The notes under the pieces are model-generated. The model saw only the letters and a list, made by a program, of their open reading frames with translations, had not been told where the DNA came from and ran no database searches. The position numbers were made by a program, and so were the translations under genes. From Seonamhaeicola algicola (GTDB lineage: Bacteria > Bacteroidota > Bacteroidia > Flavobacteriales > Flavobacteriaceae): a DNA stretch of 64,000 bases. The stretch's first letter is position 1; every line of letters begins with the position of its first letter. Location: assembly GCF_007997385.1 (NCBI RefSeq), contig NZ_VOSC01000033.1:248775-312774 (forward strand), read 5' to 3'. This document shows, piece after piece, positions 16,532-25,402 of the stretch.

Positions 16532-19033
16532 TTAAAAATAAAAACCAAACGTACCCGTTACACCAAATTTTCTAACATCAGGGTTATCAAGGTAATTACC
16601 TCTAAAATTAAAATCTATACGGAATACCTTAAAAATATTACCAATACCAAAACCATATTCATAATACAACGTATCGGTAGGCGCTATTAACTGTAAATTT
16701 GCAGGATTACTTGGTACATTACTAAGCGCTTTATTTTCATCTGATAATTCTCCCCAAACACCGCGTACGCTAACAATTTCACGTAAATTTAGTTTTCGTA
16801 AAAATGGAATTCTAGAAAACAAACGTCCATTAAAATTATGTTCAACATGAAATGATGAATACGTATCAGACACAAACTCGTAAAAATCTAGTTGTGAAAA
16901 GGTATTGTAAATTGAAAAATAAGATTGATTACCAGGAATAACACTTAACAAACCAAGTGGTACTTCGCCAAAAGTTTTACCTGCTTCAATAGAAGTTGTT
17001 AGCCTACCAAAACCTCCTAACTGCCATGGTTGCACATAAGAAAATTGTACTTTGGTATAATCAAAATCACTATTAAAAATAGTTTTATCACCGCGACTAA
17101 CTTGGGCAAAAATACGTAAGTAATCATCATTAGCATCACGTCTTTCAACACCAAAACCTGTTGTTTTTCTACCGGGGAAATAAAATAATGAAGCCGATGT
17201 TTCAAACTGTTTAATTTCAGAAGCAATGCCGTTAGGTGTATTGTAATCTAAACTAAAGGTTGGTGATGCAGATTCTAGCGTTCTGTAGTTAGCACCAATT
17301 CTAAAAATAAGATTACGCCAAGGTTCTGCTTCAATAGCAAAACTTGTTAAGTTAATTGATGTTAATTTATCATTTGAACCTGTACCAACAACTGCCGATG
17401 ACGCTAAACTTCTGCCTAAAACATCGGTACTTGTGGTTAAACTAGCGCCTATTTGCTCAACATCGCGCCTATTGCCACCAGAAATTATGAGTCGGCTTTT
17501 TTTATCTAATAGCCATTTACCCGAAATACCATATTTAAATTTATCATCTTTAAAACCGTATGCCAAAAAGCCCTCTAAACGCCACAAATCATTTCTACCA
17601 AAATAGGTACGCCCACCGGTGCGCAAACGCAAACCTTCTACTTCGTTAAAGCCAAAGGTTGAAAAAATTGGTCCATAATCTAACGGTAGTGTGTTAAATT
17701 CAATATAACCTGATGATAAAATGCTACCTAAATTATATAGTTGTTTAAACTTTTTTACAGTTTTTAAGGTGTCTAGCATTTTATAAACACCCTTTTCATC
17801 TTTGTTTAAATCTTCTAGTCTGTTTTGCTCCCAAAAGGCATCATCACGGTTGTAAACATCTTCATTATAATTATAAACTTCGCTTTCGTAAAATTTTTTA
17901 TCCTTCGGAATATCAAATTTATAGTTATCATAAAGCGTGGTACGTTTACCGTAAACCCCTCGTGATTTTTCTTTTTTATTGAAGGCGAAATCAGACATCA
18001 TATAATCACGCTTAACAAGAAACAATGAGTCGTTTAGCACTTCAAATTCTTGTTCTATATAAATTTCTTTTACCCAATTTATATTGGCACTTTTTGATGC
18101 TTGCAGGTTAATTTCTTTAATGGCGTAGGTGGTATCTGCCACCCAAAAATCGCCTTTAAAGGTTAATTCATTTTTTCGGCGTGGGTAATAAACAATATTG
18201 AAACACATTTTGTTATCAATAAAGGCGGTATCTGCCAATACATAATTGTAGGTGTTAATACCAGTTTTTGACAGCGGACTTACAAAACTTTTATCAAAAA
18301 ATTTCAGGTAGTTATCATACACATCAAAATCTGAGTATAAATCATCAATAAAATCAATAATTATTTGATTGTTACTAAAACCAGAGTTTTTATTACCCTT
18401 TAAAACAGCTTTTTCTTTGTTAATTACATTATCACCATACACGCGTGATGCCGCTTCATTAATAAACATAGGCAAATAGGTTTTGCCTGTTACATTTGAG
18501 GTGTCAACCTTATCAAAAACAAACTCCATGCCTTTAAACAAACGGCTATTTATTAAGGCACTATCTATGGTATTTATATCAAACTCTACTTTTTCGTATT
18601 TATCAAATTCATATTGATTAAATTGTTTTAAACCGTTTTTACGTTTGTGTTCCCAAATTTTACGAAGTATATCAATTGCAGGATTATTTTTTTTAGATTG
18701 CTTTCCGGTTGTTAACACAACAGCATCTAACTGAGCCGCTTCTTCTTTTAATACAAACTCTAAATTATAGTTTACTTTTTTAGGAAGTGTTACAACCAAT
18801 GTTTCATAACCTATAAAAGACAGTGTTAGTTGTTGCCAAGTTTCATCAGATTCTAAATAAAACTTACCATCTTCATTGGTAATAGTTCCTTCTGTAGAAC
18901 CTTGAAAAATTACGTTAGCAAAGGGTATTGGTTGGTTGTTTTCATCAAACACATAACCACTTACTTTTGTTTGAGATAACACAACATTTGTAATAGCTAC
19001 AAATAGAAAAGGGGCAAAAAATCTTATATTCAT
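16532..19033 (-). CDS. DUF5686 outer-membrane protein with carboxypeptidase-regulatory-like domain
   Basis: Large surface protein. After a signal peptide (MNIRFFAPFLFVAITNVVLS) comes a CarboxypepD_reg-like beta sandwich (VSGYVFDENNQPIPFANV to about residue 100). Then follow the DUF5686 region (NPAIDILRKIWEHKRKNGL) and a long beta-strand-rich C-terminal half ending in VTGTFGFYF. The terminal Phe is typical of outer-membrane barrels. The frame opens at 19057 (MLMKFF), but ATG at 19033 gives a clean signal peptide and is used here. A few members affect cell-envelope traits; the role in this organism is unknown. It is followed by a bidirectional terminator and preceded by pdhB 64 bases upstream on the same strand. 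Confidence 0.85.
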   Translation of the reverse strand: MNIRFFAPFLFVAITNVVLSQTKVSGYVFDENNQPIPFANVIFQGSTEGTITNEDGKFYLESDETWQQLTLSFIGYETLVVTLPKKVNYNLEFVLKEEAAQLDAVVLTTGKQSKKNNPAIDILRKIWEHKRKNGLKQFNQYEFDKYEKVEFDINTIDSALINSRLFKGMEFVFDKVDTSNVTGKTYLPMFINEAASRVYGDNVINKEKAVLKGNKNSGFSNNQIIIDFIDDLYSDFDVYDNYLKFFDKSFVSPLSKTGINTYNYVLADTAFIDNKMCFNIVYYPRRKNELTFKGDFWVADTTYAIKEINLQASKSANINWVKEIYIEQEFEVLNDSLFLVKRDYMMSDFAFNKKEKSRGVYGKRTTLYDNYKFDIPKDKKFYESEVYNYNEDVYNRDDAFWEQNRLEDLNKDEKGVYKMLDTLKTVKKFKQLYNLGSILSSGYIEFNTLPLDYGPIFSTFGFNEVEGLRLRTGGRTYFGRNDLWRLEGFLAYGFKDDKFKYGISGKWLLDKKSRLIISGGNRRDVEQIGASLTTSTDVLGRSLASSAVVGTGSNDKLTSINLTSFAIEAEPWRNLIFRIGANYRTLESASPTFSLDYNTPNGIASEIKQFETSASLFYFPGRKTTGFGVERRDANDDYLRIFAQVSRGDKTIFNSDFDYTKVQFSYVQPWQLGGFGRLTTSIEAGKTFGEVPLGLLSVIPGNQSYFSIYNTFSQLDFYEFVSDTYSSFHVEHNFNGRLFSRIPFLRKLNLREIVSVRGVWGELSDENKALSNVPSNPANLQLIAPTDTLYYEYGFGIGNIFKVFRIDFNFRGNYLDNPDVRKFGVTGTFGFYF

Positions 19034-19096
19034 AATACAAAAAAACTTCATCAACAATCATGCTAATGAAGTTTATATAACGTAAAAAGTTTTATT

Positions 19097-20074
19097 TTAT
19101 TTGTAAAGTACCTTTTTTACAGCTTTAATTACATCTTCATGGTTTGGTAACCACTCAGCTAATAAAACTGGAGAATAAGGTGCTGGTGTATCGGCTGTAT
19201 TTAATTTTACTACCGGAGCATCTAAATAATCAAAAGCTTCGGCTTGTACTGTATATGTAATTTCGGTAGCAACACTTCCAAAAGGCCATGCTTCTTCTAA
19301 AACTACTAAACGGTTTGTTTTTTTAACCGATTCTATAATAGTTTTTCTATCCATTGGGCGCACAGTACGCAAATCTATAATTTCGCAAGAAATACCTTCT
19401 TTTGCTAATTCATCGGCAGCTTTGTAGGCTTCTTTTATAATTTTCCCAAAAGATACTATAGTAACATCGTCTCCTTTTCTTTTTATGTCTGCCACACCAA
19501 TAGGAATAAGGTATTCACCTTCTGGCACTTCACCTTTATCACCATACATTTGCTCACTTTCCATAAAAATAACGGGGTCATCATCACGGATAGCAGATTT
19601 TAATAATCCTTTAGCATCGGCTGGGTTTGAAGGTACTACAACTTTTAAACCCGGTGTATTTGCAAACCAGTTTTCAAAAGCTTGCGAGTGTGTAGCTCCT
19701 AACTGACCTGCAGATGCTGTTGGCCCTCTAAATACAATTGGACATTTAAATTGCCCACCAGACATTTGCCTAATTTTAGCGGCATTATTTATAATTTGGT
19801 CAATACCAACAAGAGAAAAGTTAAAAGTCATGTACTCCACAATGGGTCTATTACCTGTCATGGTAGAACCTACTGCAATACCTGCAAAACCAAGCTCAGC
19901 AATTGGTGTATCTATAACACGTTTTGGCCCAAATTCATCTAACATACCCTTAGAAGCTTTATACGCTCCGTTATACTCTGCTACTTCTTCACCCATTAAG
20001 TATACGCTTTCGTCTCTGCGCATTTCTTCACTCATGGCTTCACAAACAGCCTCTCTAAATTGAATTGTCTTCAT
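19097..20074 (-). CDS. pdhB: Pyruvate dehydrogenase E1 component, beta subunit
   Basis: Forms the alpha2beta2 thiamine-diphosphate E1 enzyme that decarboxylates pyruvate for acetyl-CoA synthesis. At 325 residues it has the family length. Visible family features are REAVCEAMSEEMRRD, GEEVAEYNGAYKAS, the TPP-contact Glu in DTPIAELGFAG, and DLRTVRPMD in the C-terminal domain. The E1-alpha and E2 genes are not adjacent, so they must lie outside the window; in flavobacteria pdhB alone is common. A minus-strand TATTTTTG box (20097-20104) lies about 25 bases before the ATG and is a likely promoter. Confidence 0.93.
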   Translation of the reverse strand: MKTIQFREAVCEAMSEEMRRDESVYLMGEEVAEYNGAYKASKGMLDEFGPKRVIDTPIAELGFAGIAVGSTMTGNRPIVEYMTFNFSLVGIDQIINNAAKIRQMSGGQFKCPIVFRGPTASAGQLGATHSQAFENWFANTPGLKVVVPSNPADAKGLLKSAIRDDDPVIFMESEQMYGDKGEVPEGEYLIPIGVADIKRKGDDVTIVSFGKIIKEAYKAADELAKEGISCEIIDLRTVRPMDRKTIIESVKKTNRLVVLEEAWPFGSVATEITYTVQAEAFDYLDAPVVKLNTADTPAPYSPVLLAEWLPNHEDVIKAVKKVLYK

Positions 20075-20399
20075 TTAAATTGTTTTATTCAAAAAGCAAA
20101 AATAGTAATTATTGCTAACAAATTCCTATAAAAATAAACACTAAAGTTGCGTGCTTTTAAAAATTAATAATTTTACACTAAAAGGGTTATTATTATTAAA
20201 AATTGCCACTATTATGTGGTTTATTTTTTTTATTCATCTTTAAAATATGGTGTTATTGTGTTGTAAATTCACAAATAATCAACCCTTTTTATAAGCTTTT
20301 CATCAATTTTTGTTAAAATTTATTATGCGCGCATAGTATTTTTGAAAATAAATACCTAAATTCGTAACCGTTAAAAATATCTTTTATAAACTATATGAT
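20075..20399. promoter_or_regulatory. 325-base divergent control region between pdhB and etfB
   Basis: No gene is seen here. The region holds a minus-strand -7 box for pdhB (CAAAAATA at 20097-20104, reverse of TATTTTTG). For etfB it holds a plus-strand promoter: TTTG (20309-20312), a 24-base spacer and TATTTTTG (20337-20344), which leaves a leader of about 50 bases. A weak hairpin CCAC/GTGG followed by T lies near 20205-20230. Confidence 0.5.
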
Positions 20400-21146
20400 A
20401 TGAATATTTTAGTATGCATAAGTCATGTTCCAGACACGACTTCAAAAATAAACTTTAGTGAGAACAATACAAAATTTGACACCAATGGTGTACAATTTGT
20501 TATAAACCCGAATGACGAATTTGGCCTTACAAGAGCCATGTGGTTTAAAGAAAAACAAGGAGCAAAAGTAACGGTTGTTAATGTTGGGGGCGCTGAAACT
20601 GAGCCTACTTTAAGAAAAGCTTTAGCTATAGGTGCCGATGCTGCCATTAGAGTAAACGCGGCTGCTACCGATGGTTTTTCTGTAGCTAAACAACTTGCAA
20701 AAGTAGCTACCGATGGTGGTTACGACCTGATTATTGCAGGAAGAGAATCTATTGACTACAATGGTGGTATGGTACCTGGTATGTTAGCAGCTTTATTAGA
20801 TGCTAATTTTGTGAACAACTGTATTGGTTTAGATGTTGATGGCACCACTGCCAAAGCTACCAGAGAAATTGATGGTGGTAAAGAAACTGTTGCTACAAGT
20901 TTACCTTTAGTTGTTGGAGGCCAAAAAGGTTTGGTTGAAGAAAGTGATTTACGCATACCAAACATGCGAGGTATTATGATGGCACGCCAAAAACCGCTAA
21001 CCGTTGTTGATGGTGTAGAAACCACTGACCAAACTACTTCTGTATCATTTGAAAAACCAGCGCCTAAAGGTGCTGTAAAATTAGTTGCAGAAGATAATTT
21101 AGACGAACTAATTAGCTTACTTCACAACGAAGCTAAAGTTATTTAA
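20400..21146 (+). CDS. etfB: Electron transfer flavoprotein, beta subunit
   Basis: With EtfA it carries electrons from acyl-CoA and related dehydrogenases toward the quinone pool. At 248 residues it has the usual length and binds AMP in the ETF fold. Recognisable parts are LVCISHVPDTTSKI at the start, DEFGLTRAMWFKEK, and the ETF-beta signature region DGGKETVATSLPLVVGGQKGL-like stretch near residues 158-180 with RIPNMRGIMMARQKPL after it. EtfA follows after 101 bases that contain two small hairpins, one at 21211-21229; no separate strong promoter is obvious there, so the two are probably one transcript. Confidence 0.93.
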   Translation: MNILVCISHVPDTTSKINFSENNTKFDTNGVQFVINPNDEFGLTRAMWFKEKQGAKVTVVNVGGAETEPTLRKALAIGADAAIRVNAAATDGFSVAKQLAKVATDGGYDLIIAGRESIDYNGGMVPGMLAALLDANFVNNCIGLDVDGTTAKATREIDGGKETVATSLPLVVGGQKGLVEESDLRIPNMRGIMMARQKPLTVVDGVETTDQTTSVSFEKPAPKGAVKLVAEDNLDELISLLHNEAKVI

Positions 21147-21247
21147 TTGAAAATAAATCATCCCAAATTTAGTTTGGAATCTTTTCAAATAAACTTAAAG
21201 TTTAATGAAGCCCTGAAACAAGTTTAGGGTTACAAAACAAAAAAAAT

Positions 21248-22207
21248 ATGTCAGTTTTAGTATATACAGAATCAGATCAAGGAAACTTAAAAAAAGGGGC
21301 TTTTGAAGTAGCCTCATACGCCAAAGCCGTAGCAGACCAATTAGGCACTACTGTTACTGCTTTAGCTATAAATGCTAGCAATACAAATGAGCTTGGTAAT
21401 TATGGTGTTAATAAAGTTTTAACTGTAAATAATAACGATTTAAACAGTTTTAGCGCCAAAGTTTACGCTAACGTAGTAAAACAAGCTGCTGAAAAAGAAA
21501 ATGCGCAGGTAGTAATTGTTAGCTCTAGTGCAGATAGTAAATATCTAGCTCCGCTTTTAGCTGTTAGTTTAAATGCTGGTTACGCATCAAATGTTATTGA
21601 AGCTCCAAGTAACACAGCACCTTTTACTGTAAAAAGAAATGCGTTTACCAATAAAGCGTTTGAAGTAACTCAAATTAACACCAACGTTAAAATTATTGGT
21701 GTATCAAACAATGCTTTTGGCTTAGTTGAAAATAGTGCTAGTGCAACTTCTGAAGATTTTTCGCCAGCAATTGAAGCTTCAACTGTAACAGTTGAAGCTG
21801 TTGATAAAGCTACCGATAAAGTAACCATTGCAGATGCTGATGTTGTAGTATCTGGTGGACGCGGATTAAAAGGACCTGAAAACTGGGGCATGATAGAAGA
21901 GTTAGCCGATGTTTTAGGCGCTGCAACTGCCTGCTCTAAACCCGTGTCAGATTTAGGCTGGAGACCTCACAGTGAACACGTTGGGCAAACCGGAAAACCC
22001 GTAGCCTCTAACCTTTATATTGCTATTGGTATTTCTGGTGCTATTCAACATTTAGCAGGCGTTAACGCTTCTAAAGTAAAAGTAGTAATTAATACAGATG
22101 CTGAAGCTCCTTTCTTTAAAGCTGCCGACTACGGCGTTGTTGGTGATGCCTTCACTGTAGTGCCGCAACTAATTGAAAAATTAAAAGCTTTTAAGGCTCA
22201 ACAATAA
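21248..22207 (+). CDS. etfA: Electron transfer flavoprotein, alpha subunit
   Basis: FAD-binding partner of EtfB. The C-terminal FAD domain is clear: SGGRGLKGPENW, then WRPHSEHVGQTGK, LYIAIGISGAIQHLAG and NTDAEAPFFKAADYGVVGD (residues 200-305). At 319 residues it has the normal length. The N-terminal half starts SVLVYTESDQGNLKKGAFE as in the family. The dehydrogenases and ETF:quinone oxidoreductase it serves are not in the window. A large hairpin follows before the nuclease gene. Confidence 0.94.
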   Translation: MSVLVYTESDQGNLKKGAFEVASYAKAVADQLGTTVTALAINASNTNELGNYGVNKVLTVNNNDLNSFSAKVYANVVKQAAEKENAQVVIVSSSADSKYLAPLLAVSLNAGYASNVIEAPSNTAPFTVKRNAFTNKAFEVTQINTNVKIIGVSNNAFGLVENSASATSEDFSPAIEASTVTVEAVDKATDKVTIADADVVVSGGRGLKGPENWGMIEELADVLGAATACSKPVSDLGWRPHSEHVGQTGKPVASNLYIAIGISGAIQHLAGVNASKVKVVINTDAEAPFFKAADYGVVGDAFTVVPQLIEKLKAFKAQQ

Positions 22208-22232
22208 ATTATTTTTTATAAATTGTAAGCTA

Positions 22233-22317
22233 AAAGAACTGTTTATTTTTGGCATAATTTCCAATAATCTGCCTTAGGCAGTTGGTAAATTCCGAATTTA
22301 AACAGTTCTTTGCGTTT
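22233..22317 (+). terminator. Nested hairpin after etfA, probable terminator or leader structure
   Basis: A 13-bp perfect outer stem (22233-22245 with 22299-22311) encloses an inner palindrome CTGCCTTAGGCAG (22269-22281) and further partial pairing. T-rich sequence (GCGTTTTTT) follows at once. The next start codon is at 22328, so the structure could end etfA transcription or act in the leader of the nuclease gene. Confidence 0.6.
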
Positions 22318-22327
22318 TTTATAAATT

Positions 22328-22954
22328 ATGAGCCTAGTAAGATTAAATATTAAGGGAATTTCTTATAGTCAAACCCAAAATGGTGCTTATGCACTTATAT
22401 TGAATGAAGTTGATGGTGAACGAAAACTACCAATAGTTATTGGTGCTTTTGAAGCCCAATCTATTGCCATTGCTCTAGAAAAAGAAATTAGGCCTCCAAG
22501 ACCTTTAACCCATGATTTATTTAAAAATTTTGCCGATAGGTTTGACATTGTTGTTAAACAAGTTATAATTCACAAACTAGTTGATGGTGTTTTTTATTCA
22601 AGTTTAATTTGTGAACGCGATAAAATTGAAGAAATTATTGATGCCAGAACTAGTGATGCTATTGCATTAGCACTACGTTTTGAAGCTCCTATTTTTACAT
22701 ACAAAAACATTTTAGATAAAGCTGGTATTTACCTTAAAGTAAACCCAGAAAAAGAAACCGAAGACGATACTAATATTGAAGATATTTTAGGTGACGATTT
22801 AGTTGCTGATGAATTAGAAACTACCAACACACAACAACAAAATTACGCAAACAAAACACTACAAGAACTTCAAAACCTCTTAGACGAAGCTGTTTCAAAT
22901 GAAGACTATGAAAAAGCGGCACATATTAGAGATGAAATTTCAAAACGAAAATAA
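22328..22954 (+). CDS. Bifunctional nuclease family protein (BFN/DUF151) with UVR motif
   Basis: A 208-residue cytoplasmic protein. Residues 1-135 are a BFN (DUF151) domain: GAYALILNEVDGERKLPIVIG, then EAQSIAIALE and ARTSDAIALALRFEAPIF. The C-terminal 35 residues (LQELQNLLDEAVSNEDYEKA, then AHIRDEI) are a UvrB/UvrC (UVR) interaction motif, a combination typical of Bacteroidota members. Plant BFN proteins have DNase and RNase activity; the bacterial role is not settled. The nucleoside transporter gene starts six bases downstream, so they form an operon, possibly linking nucleic-acid turnover with nucleoside uptake (inference). Confidence 0.85.
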   Translation: MSLVRLNIKGISYSQTQNGAYALILNEVDGERKLPIVIGAFEAQSIAIALEKEIRPPRPLTHDLFKNFADRFDIVVKQVIIHKLVDGVFYSSLICERDKIEEIIDARTSDAIALALRFEAPIFTYKNILDKAGIYLKVNPEKETEDDTNIEDILGDDLVADELETTNTQQQNYANKTLQELQNLLDEAVSNEDYEKAAHIRDEISKRK

Positions 22955-22960
22955 TTAATT

Positions 22961-24454
22961 ATGAAACAACTTTTTCTGTTTTTCACAGCCGTTTTGTTGG
23001 CTTTTTCTACTACAACTTTTGCCCAAAACACAGAAAAAGAGCTATTTTCAGAAAATACTGCTGAAACATTAGAAATCAATGTTAATGATACGGCAGCTAG
23101 CACAATATTAACAAACAATCATGAACCTGAAACCACAATAATAGCCAGTCAGGGCTTTTCGTTCAACAGCCTATGGCGTGGTGTTTTAGGCATGATTTCT
23201 CTTGTTTTTATTGCATTTCTGTTTAGCAGCAATCGCAAAGCTATAGATTGGAAAATTGTTGGTATTGGCTTAGCTTTTCAGCTACTCATTGCTATAGGCG
23301 TTCTAAAAATAGATTTTGTAAAAGCTATTTTTGAATTCATAGGAAGCCTTTTTGTAAGCGTACTAGATTTTACCCGTGCTGGTAGTAAGTTTTTATTTGA
23401 AGGTTTAGTGGTAGACATGGATACTTTTGGCTTCATCTTCGCATTTCAAGTTTTACCAACCATCATATTCTTTTCGGCATTAACCTCTGTTCTATTCTAC
23501 TTAGGTATTATTCAAAAAGTAGTAAAAGCAATGGCATGGTTACTTTCAAAAGCCTTAAAAATTTCAGGTGCCGAAAGTTTAAGTGTTGCCGGAAACATTT
23601 TTTTAGGTCAAACCGAAGCGCCGCTATTAATAAAAGCCTATTTAGAAAAAATGAACAAATCTGAAATGCTTTTAGTTATGATTGGTGGTATGGCAACCGT
23701 TGCTGGCGCAGTATTAGCTGCATACATTGGCTTTTTAGGAGGTGATGACCCTGAGCTTAGGTTATTTTATGCAAAACATTTATTAGCCGCTTCTGTAATG
23801 GCTGCACCTGGCGCTATCGTTATTTCAAAAATACTCTTTCCTCAAACCGACGATATTAATACCGATGTAAAAGTTTCTCAAGAAAAAATAGGAGCTAACT
23901 TTTTAGATGCTATTGCCAATGGTACTACCGAAGGTTTAAAACTAGCCGTAAATGTTGGGGCAATGCTTTTGGTTTTTGTAGCTTTTATAGCCATGTTTAA
24001 CGGTATTTTAGGGTGGGTTGGCGATGTTTCAAACATCAATAATTGGATTGCCAAAAATACTGCTTACCAAAGTCTTTCGCTAGAATTAATTCTTGGTTAT
24101 GCCTTTGCGCCTTTAATGTGGTTAATAGGTGTAGCAAGCGAAGACATGGCACTTATGGGGCAATTACTTGGCATAAAATTAGCTGCCAGCGAATTTATAG
24201 GTTACATCCAACTATCCGATTTAAAAAATGCATCAAACACCATTCACCTTAATTATGAAAAATCTATAATTATGGCCACTTACATGCTTTGTGGTTTTGC
24301 AAATTTTGCGTCTATTGGTATTCAAATTGGAGGTATTGGCTCATTAGCTCCTGGGCAACGTAAAGTGCTATCACAATTTGGCATTAAAGCCTTAATTGGC
24401 GGCACTATAGCATCATTAGTTTCGGCTACAATTGCTGGTATGATTATAGGCTAA
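22961..24454 (+). CDS. CNT-family concentrative nucleoside transporter (NupC-like)
   Basis: Inner-membrane cation-coupled nucleoside importer. Characteristic motifs are GQTEAPLLIKAYL and, near the C-terminus, CGFANFASIGIQIGGIG with LAPGQR. About eight to ten hydrophobic segments are visible from residue 75 on. It carries an N-terminal signal-peptide-like segment (MKQLFLFFTAVLLAFSTTTFAQ) and a 50-residue polar stretch before the first transport helix, an extension seen in Bacteroidota CNT proteins, making the chain 497 residues against about 400 for E. coli NupC. It is just upstream of thyA. Confidence 0.9.
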   Translation: MKQLFLFFTAVLLAFSTTTFAQNTEKELFSENTAETLEINVNDTAASTILTNNHEPETTIIASQGFSFNSLWRGVLGMISLVFIAFLFSSNRKAIDWKIVGIGLAFQLLIAIGVLKIDFVKAIFEFIGSLFVSVLDFTRAGSKFLFEGLVVDMDTFGFIFAFQVLPTIIFFSALTSVLFYLGIIQKVVKAMAWLLSKALKISGAESLSVAGNIFLGQTEAPLLIKAYLEKMNKSEMLLVMIGGMATVAGAVLAAYIGFLGGDDPELRLFYAKHLLAASVMAAPGAIVISKILFPQTDDINTDVKVSQEKIGANFLDAIANGTTEGLKLAVNVGAMLLVFVAFIAMFNGILGWVGDVSNINNWIAKNTAYQSLSLELILGYAFAPLMWLIGVASEDMALMGQLLGIKLAASEFIGYIQLSDLKNASNTIHLNYEKSIIMATYMLCGFANFASIGIQIGGIGSLAPGQRKVLSQFGIKALIGGTIASLVSATIAGMIIG

Positions 24455-24554
24455 TCAAAACATAAACAAACAATTAACAACTTTATCACATTAAAACAAC
24501 CTTTTGTTTGAGGTTTTTTATATTTTTATTTCAGAAGAAGATAATAATGATTTT

Positions 24555-25379
24555 ATGAAGCAATATCACGACTTAGTTAAGCATGTTTTAGAAAATGGAA
24601 ACGAAAAAGGAGACCGTACAGGTACTGGTACTAAAAGTGTTTTTGGTTATCAAATGCGCTTTAATTTAAGTGAAGGTTTTCCAATGGTTACAACAAAAAA
24701 ACTACACTTAAAATCTATAATTTATGAGTTACTTTGGTTTTTAAAAGGTGATACTAATATTAAATATTTAACAGATAACGGTGTTAGAATTTGGAATGAA
24801 TGGGCTGATGAAAATGGTAATTTAGGGCCTGTATATGGGCACCAATGGCGCAATTGGAATAGTGATGAAATAGACCAAATTAAAGACGTTATTGAAACGC
24901 TAAAAAACAACCCTAACAGTAGAAGAATGTTGGTTTCTGCTTGGAATCCTTCGGTTTTGCCCGATACTTCAAAATCATTCTCTGAAAATGTTGCCAATGG
25001 TAAAGCCGCTTTACCTCCGTGTCATGCTTTTTTTCAATTTTATGTAGCTAATGGTAAACTATCATGTCAATTATATCAACGAAGTGCCGATATTTTCTTA
25101 GGTGTTCCGTTTAATATTGCGTCTTACGCTCTATTTACTATGATGATGGCACAGGTTTGTGGCTACCAACCAGGAGATTTTATACACACTTTTGGCGACG
25201 CTCATATTTACAGCAACCATATGGAGCAGCTAGAACTTCAATTATCAAGAGACCCAAAACCACTTCCAAAAATGGTTTTAAATCCAGATATTAAAGATAT
25301 TTTCAATTTTAAATTTGAAGATTTTACGCTATTAAATTATGATCCGCATCCGCACATAAAAGGTACCGTGGCTGTGTAA
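24555..25379 (+). CDS. thyA: Thymidylate synthase
   Basis: Makes dTMP from dUMP using methylene-tetrahydrofolate. The active-site Cys is in [12 protein letters not shown] near residue 155, with [20 protein letters not shown] after it, [13 protein letters not shown] near the start and [10 protein letters not shown] toward the end. The frame opens at 24504, but ATG at 24555 ([15 protein letters not shown]) gives the normal 274-residue enzyme. DHFR, which recycles the folate product, is encoded 3.5 kb downstream at 28860 with two genes between. Confidence 0.96.
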   Translation: MKQYHDLVKHVLENGNEKGDRTGTGTKSVFGYQMRFNLSEGFPMVTTKKLHLKSIIYELLWFLKGDTNIKYLTDNGVRIWNEWADENGNLGPVYGHQWRNWNSDEIDQIKDVIETLKNNPNSRRMLVSAWNPSVLPDTSKSFSENVANGKAALPPCHAFFQFYVANGKLSCQLYQRSADIFLGVPFNIASYALFTMMMAQVCGYQPGDFIHTFGDAHIYSNHMEQLELQLSRDPKPLPKMVLNPDIKDIFNFKFEDFTLLNYDPHPHIKGTVAV

Positions 25380-25402
25380 ACTAAAAACCCACCTGTTTTA
25401 TT

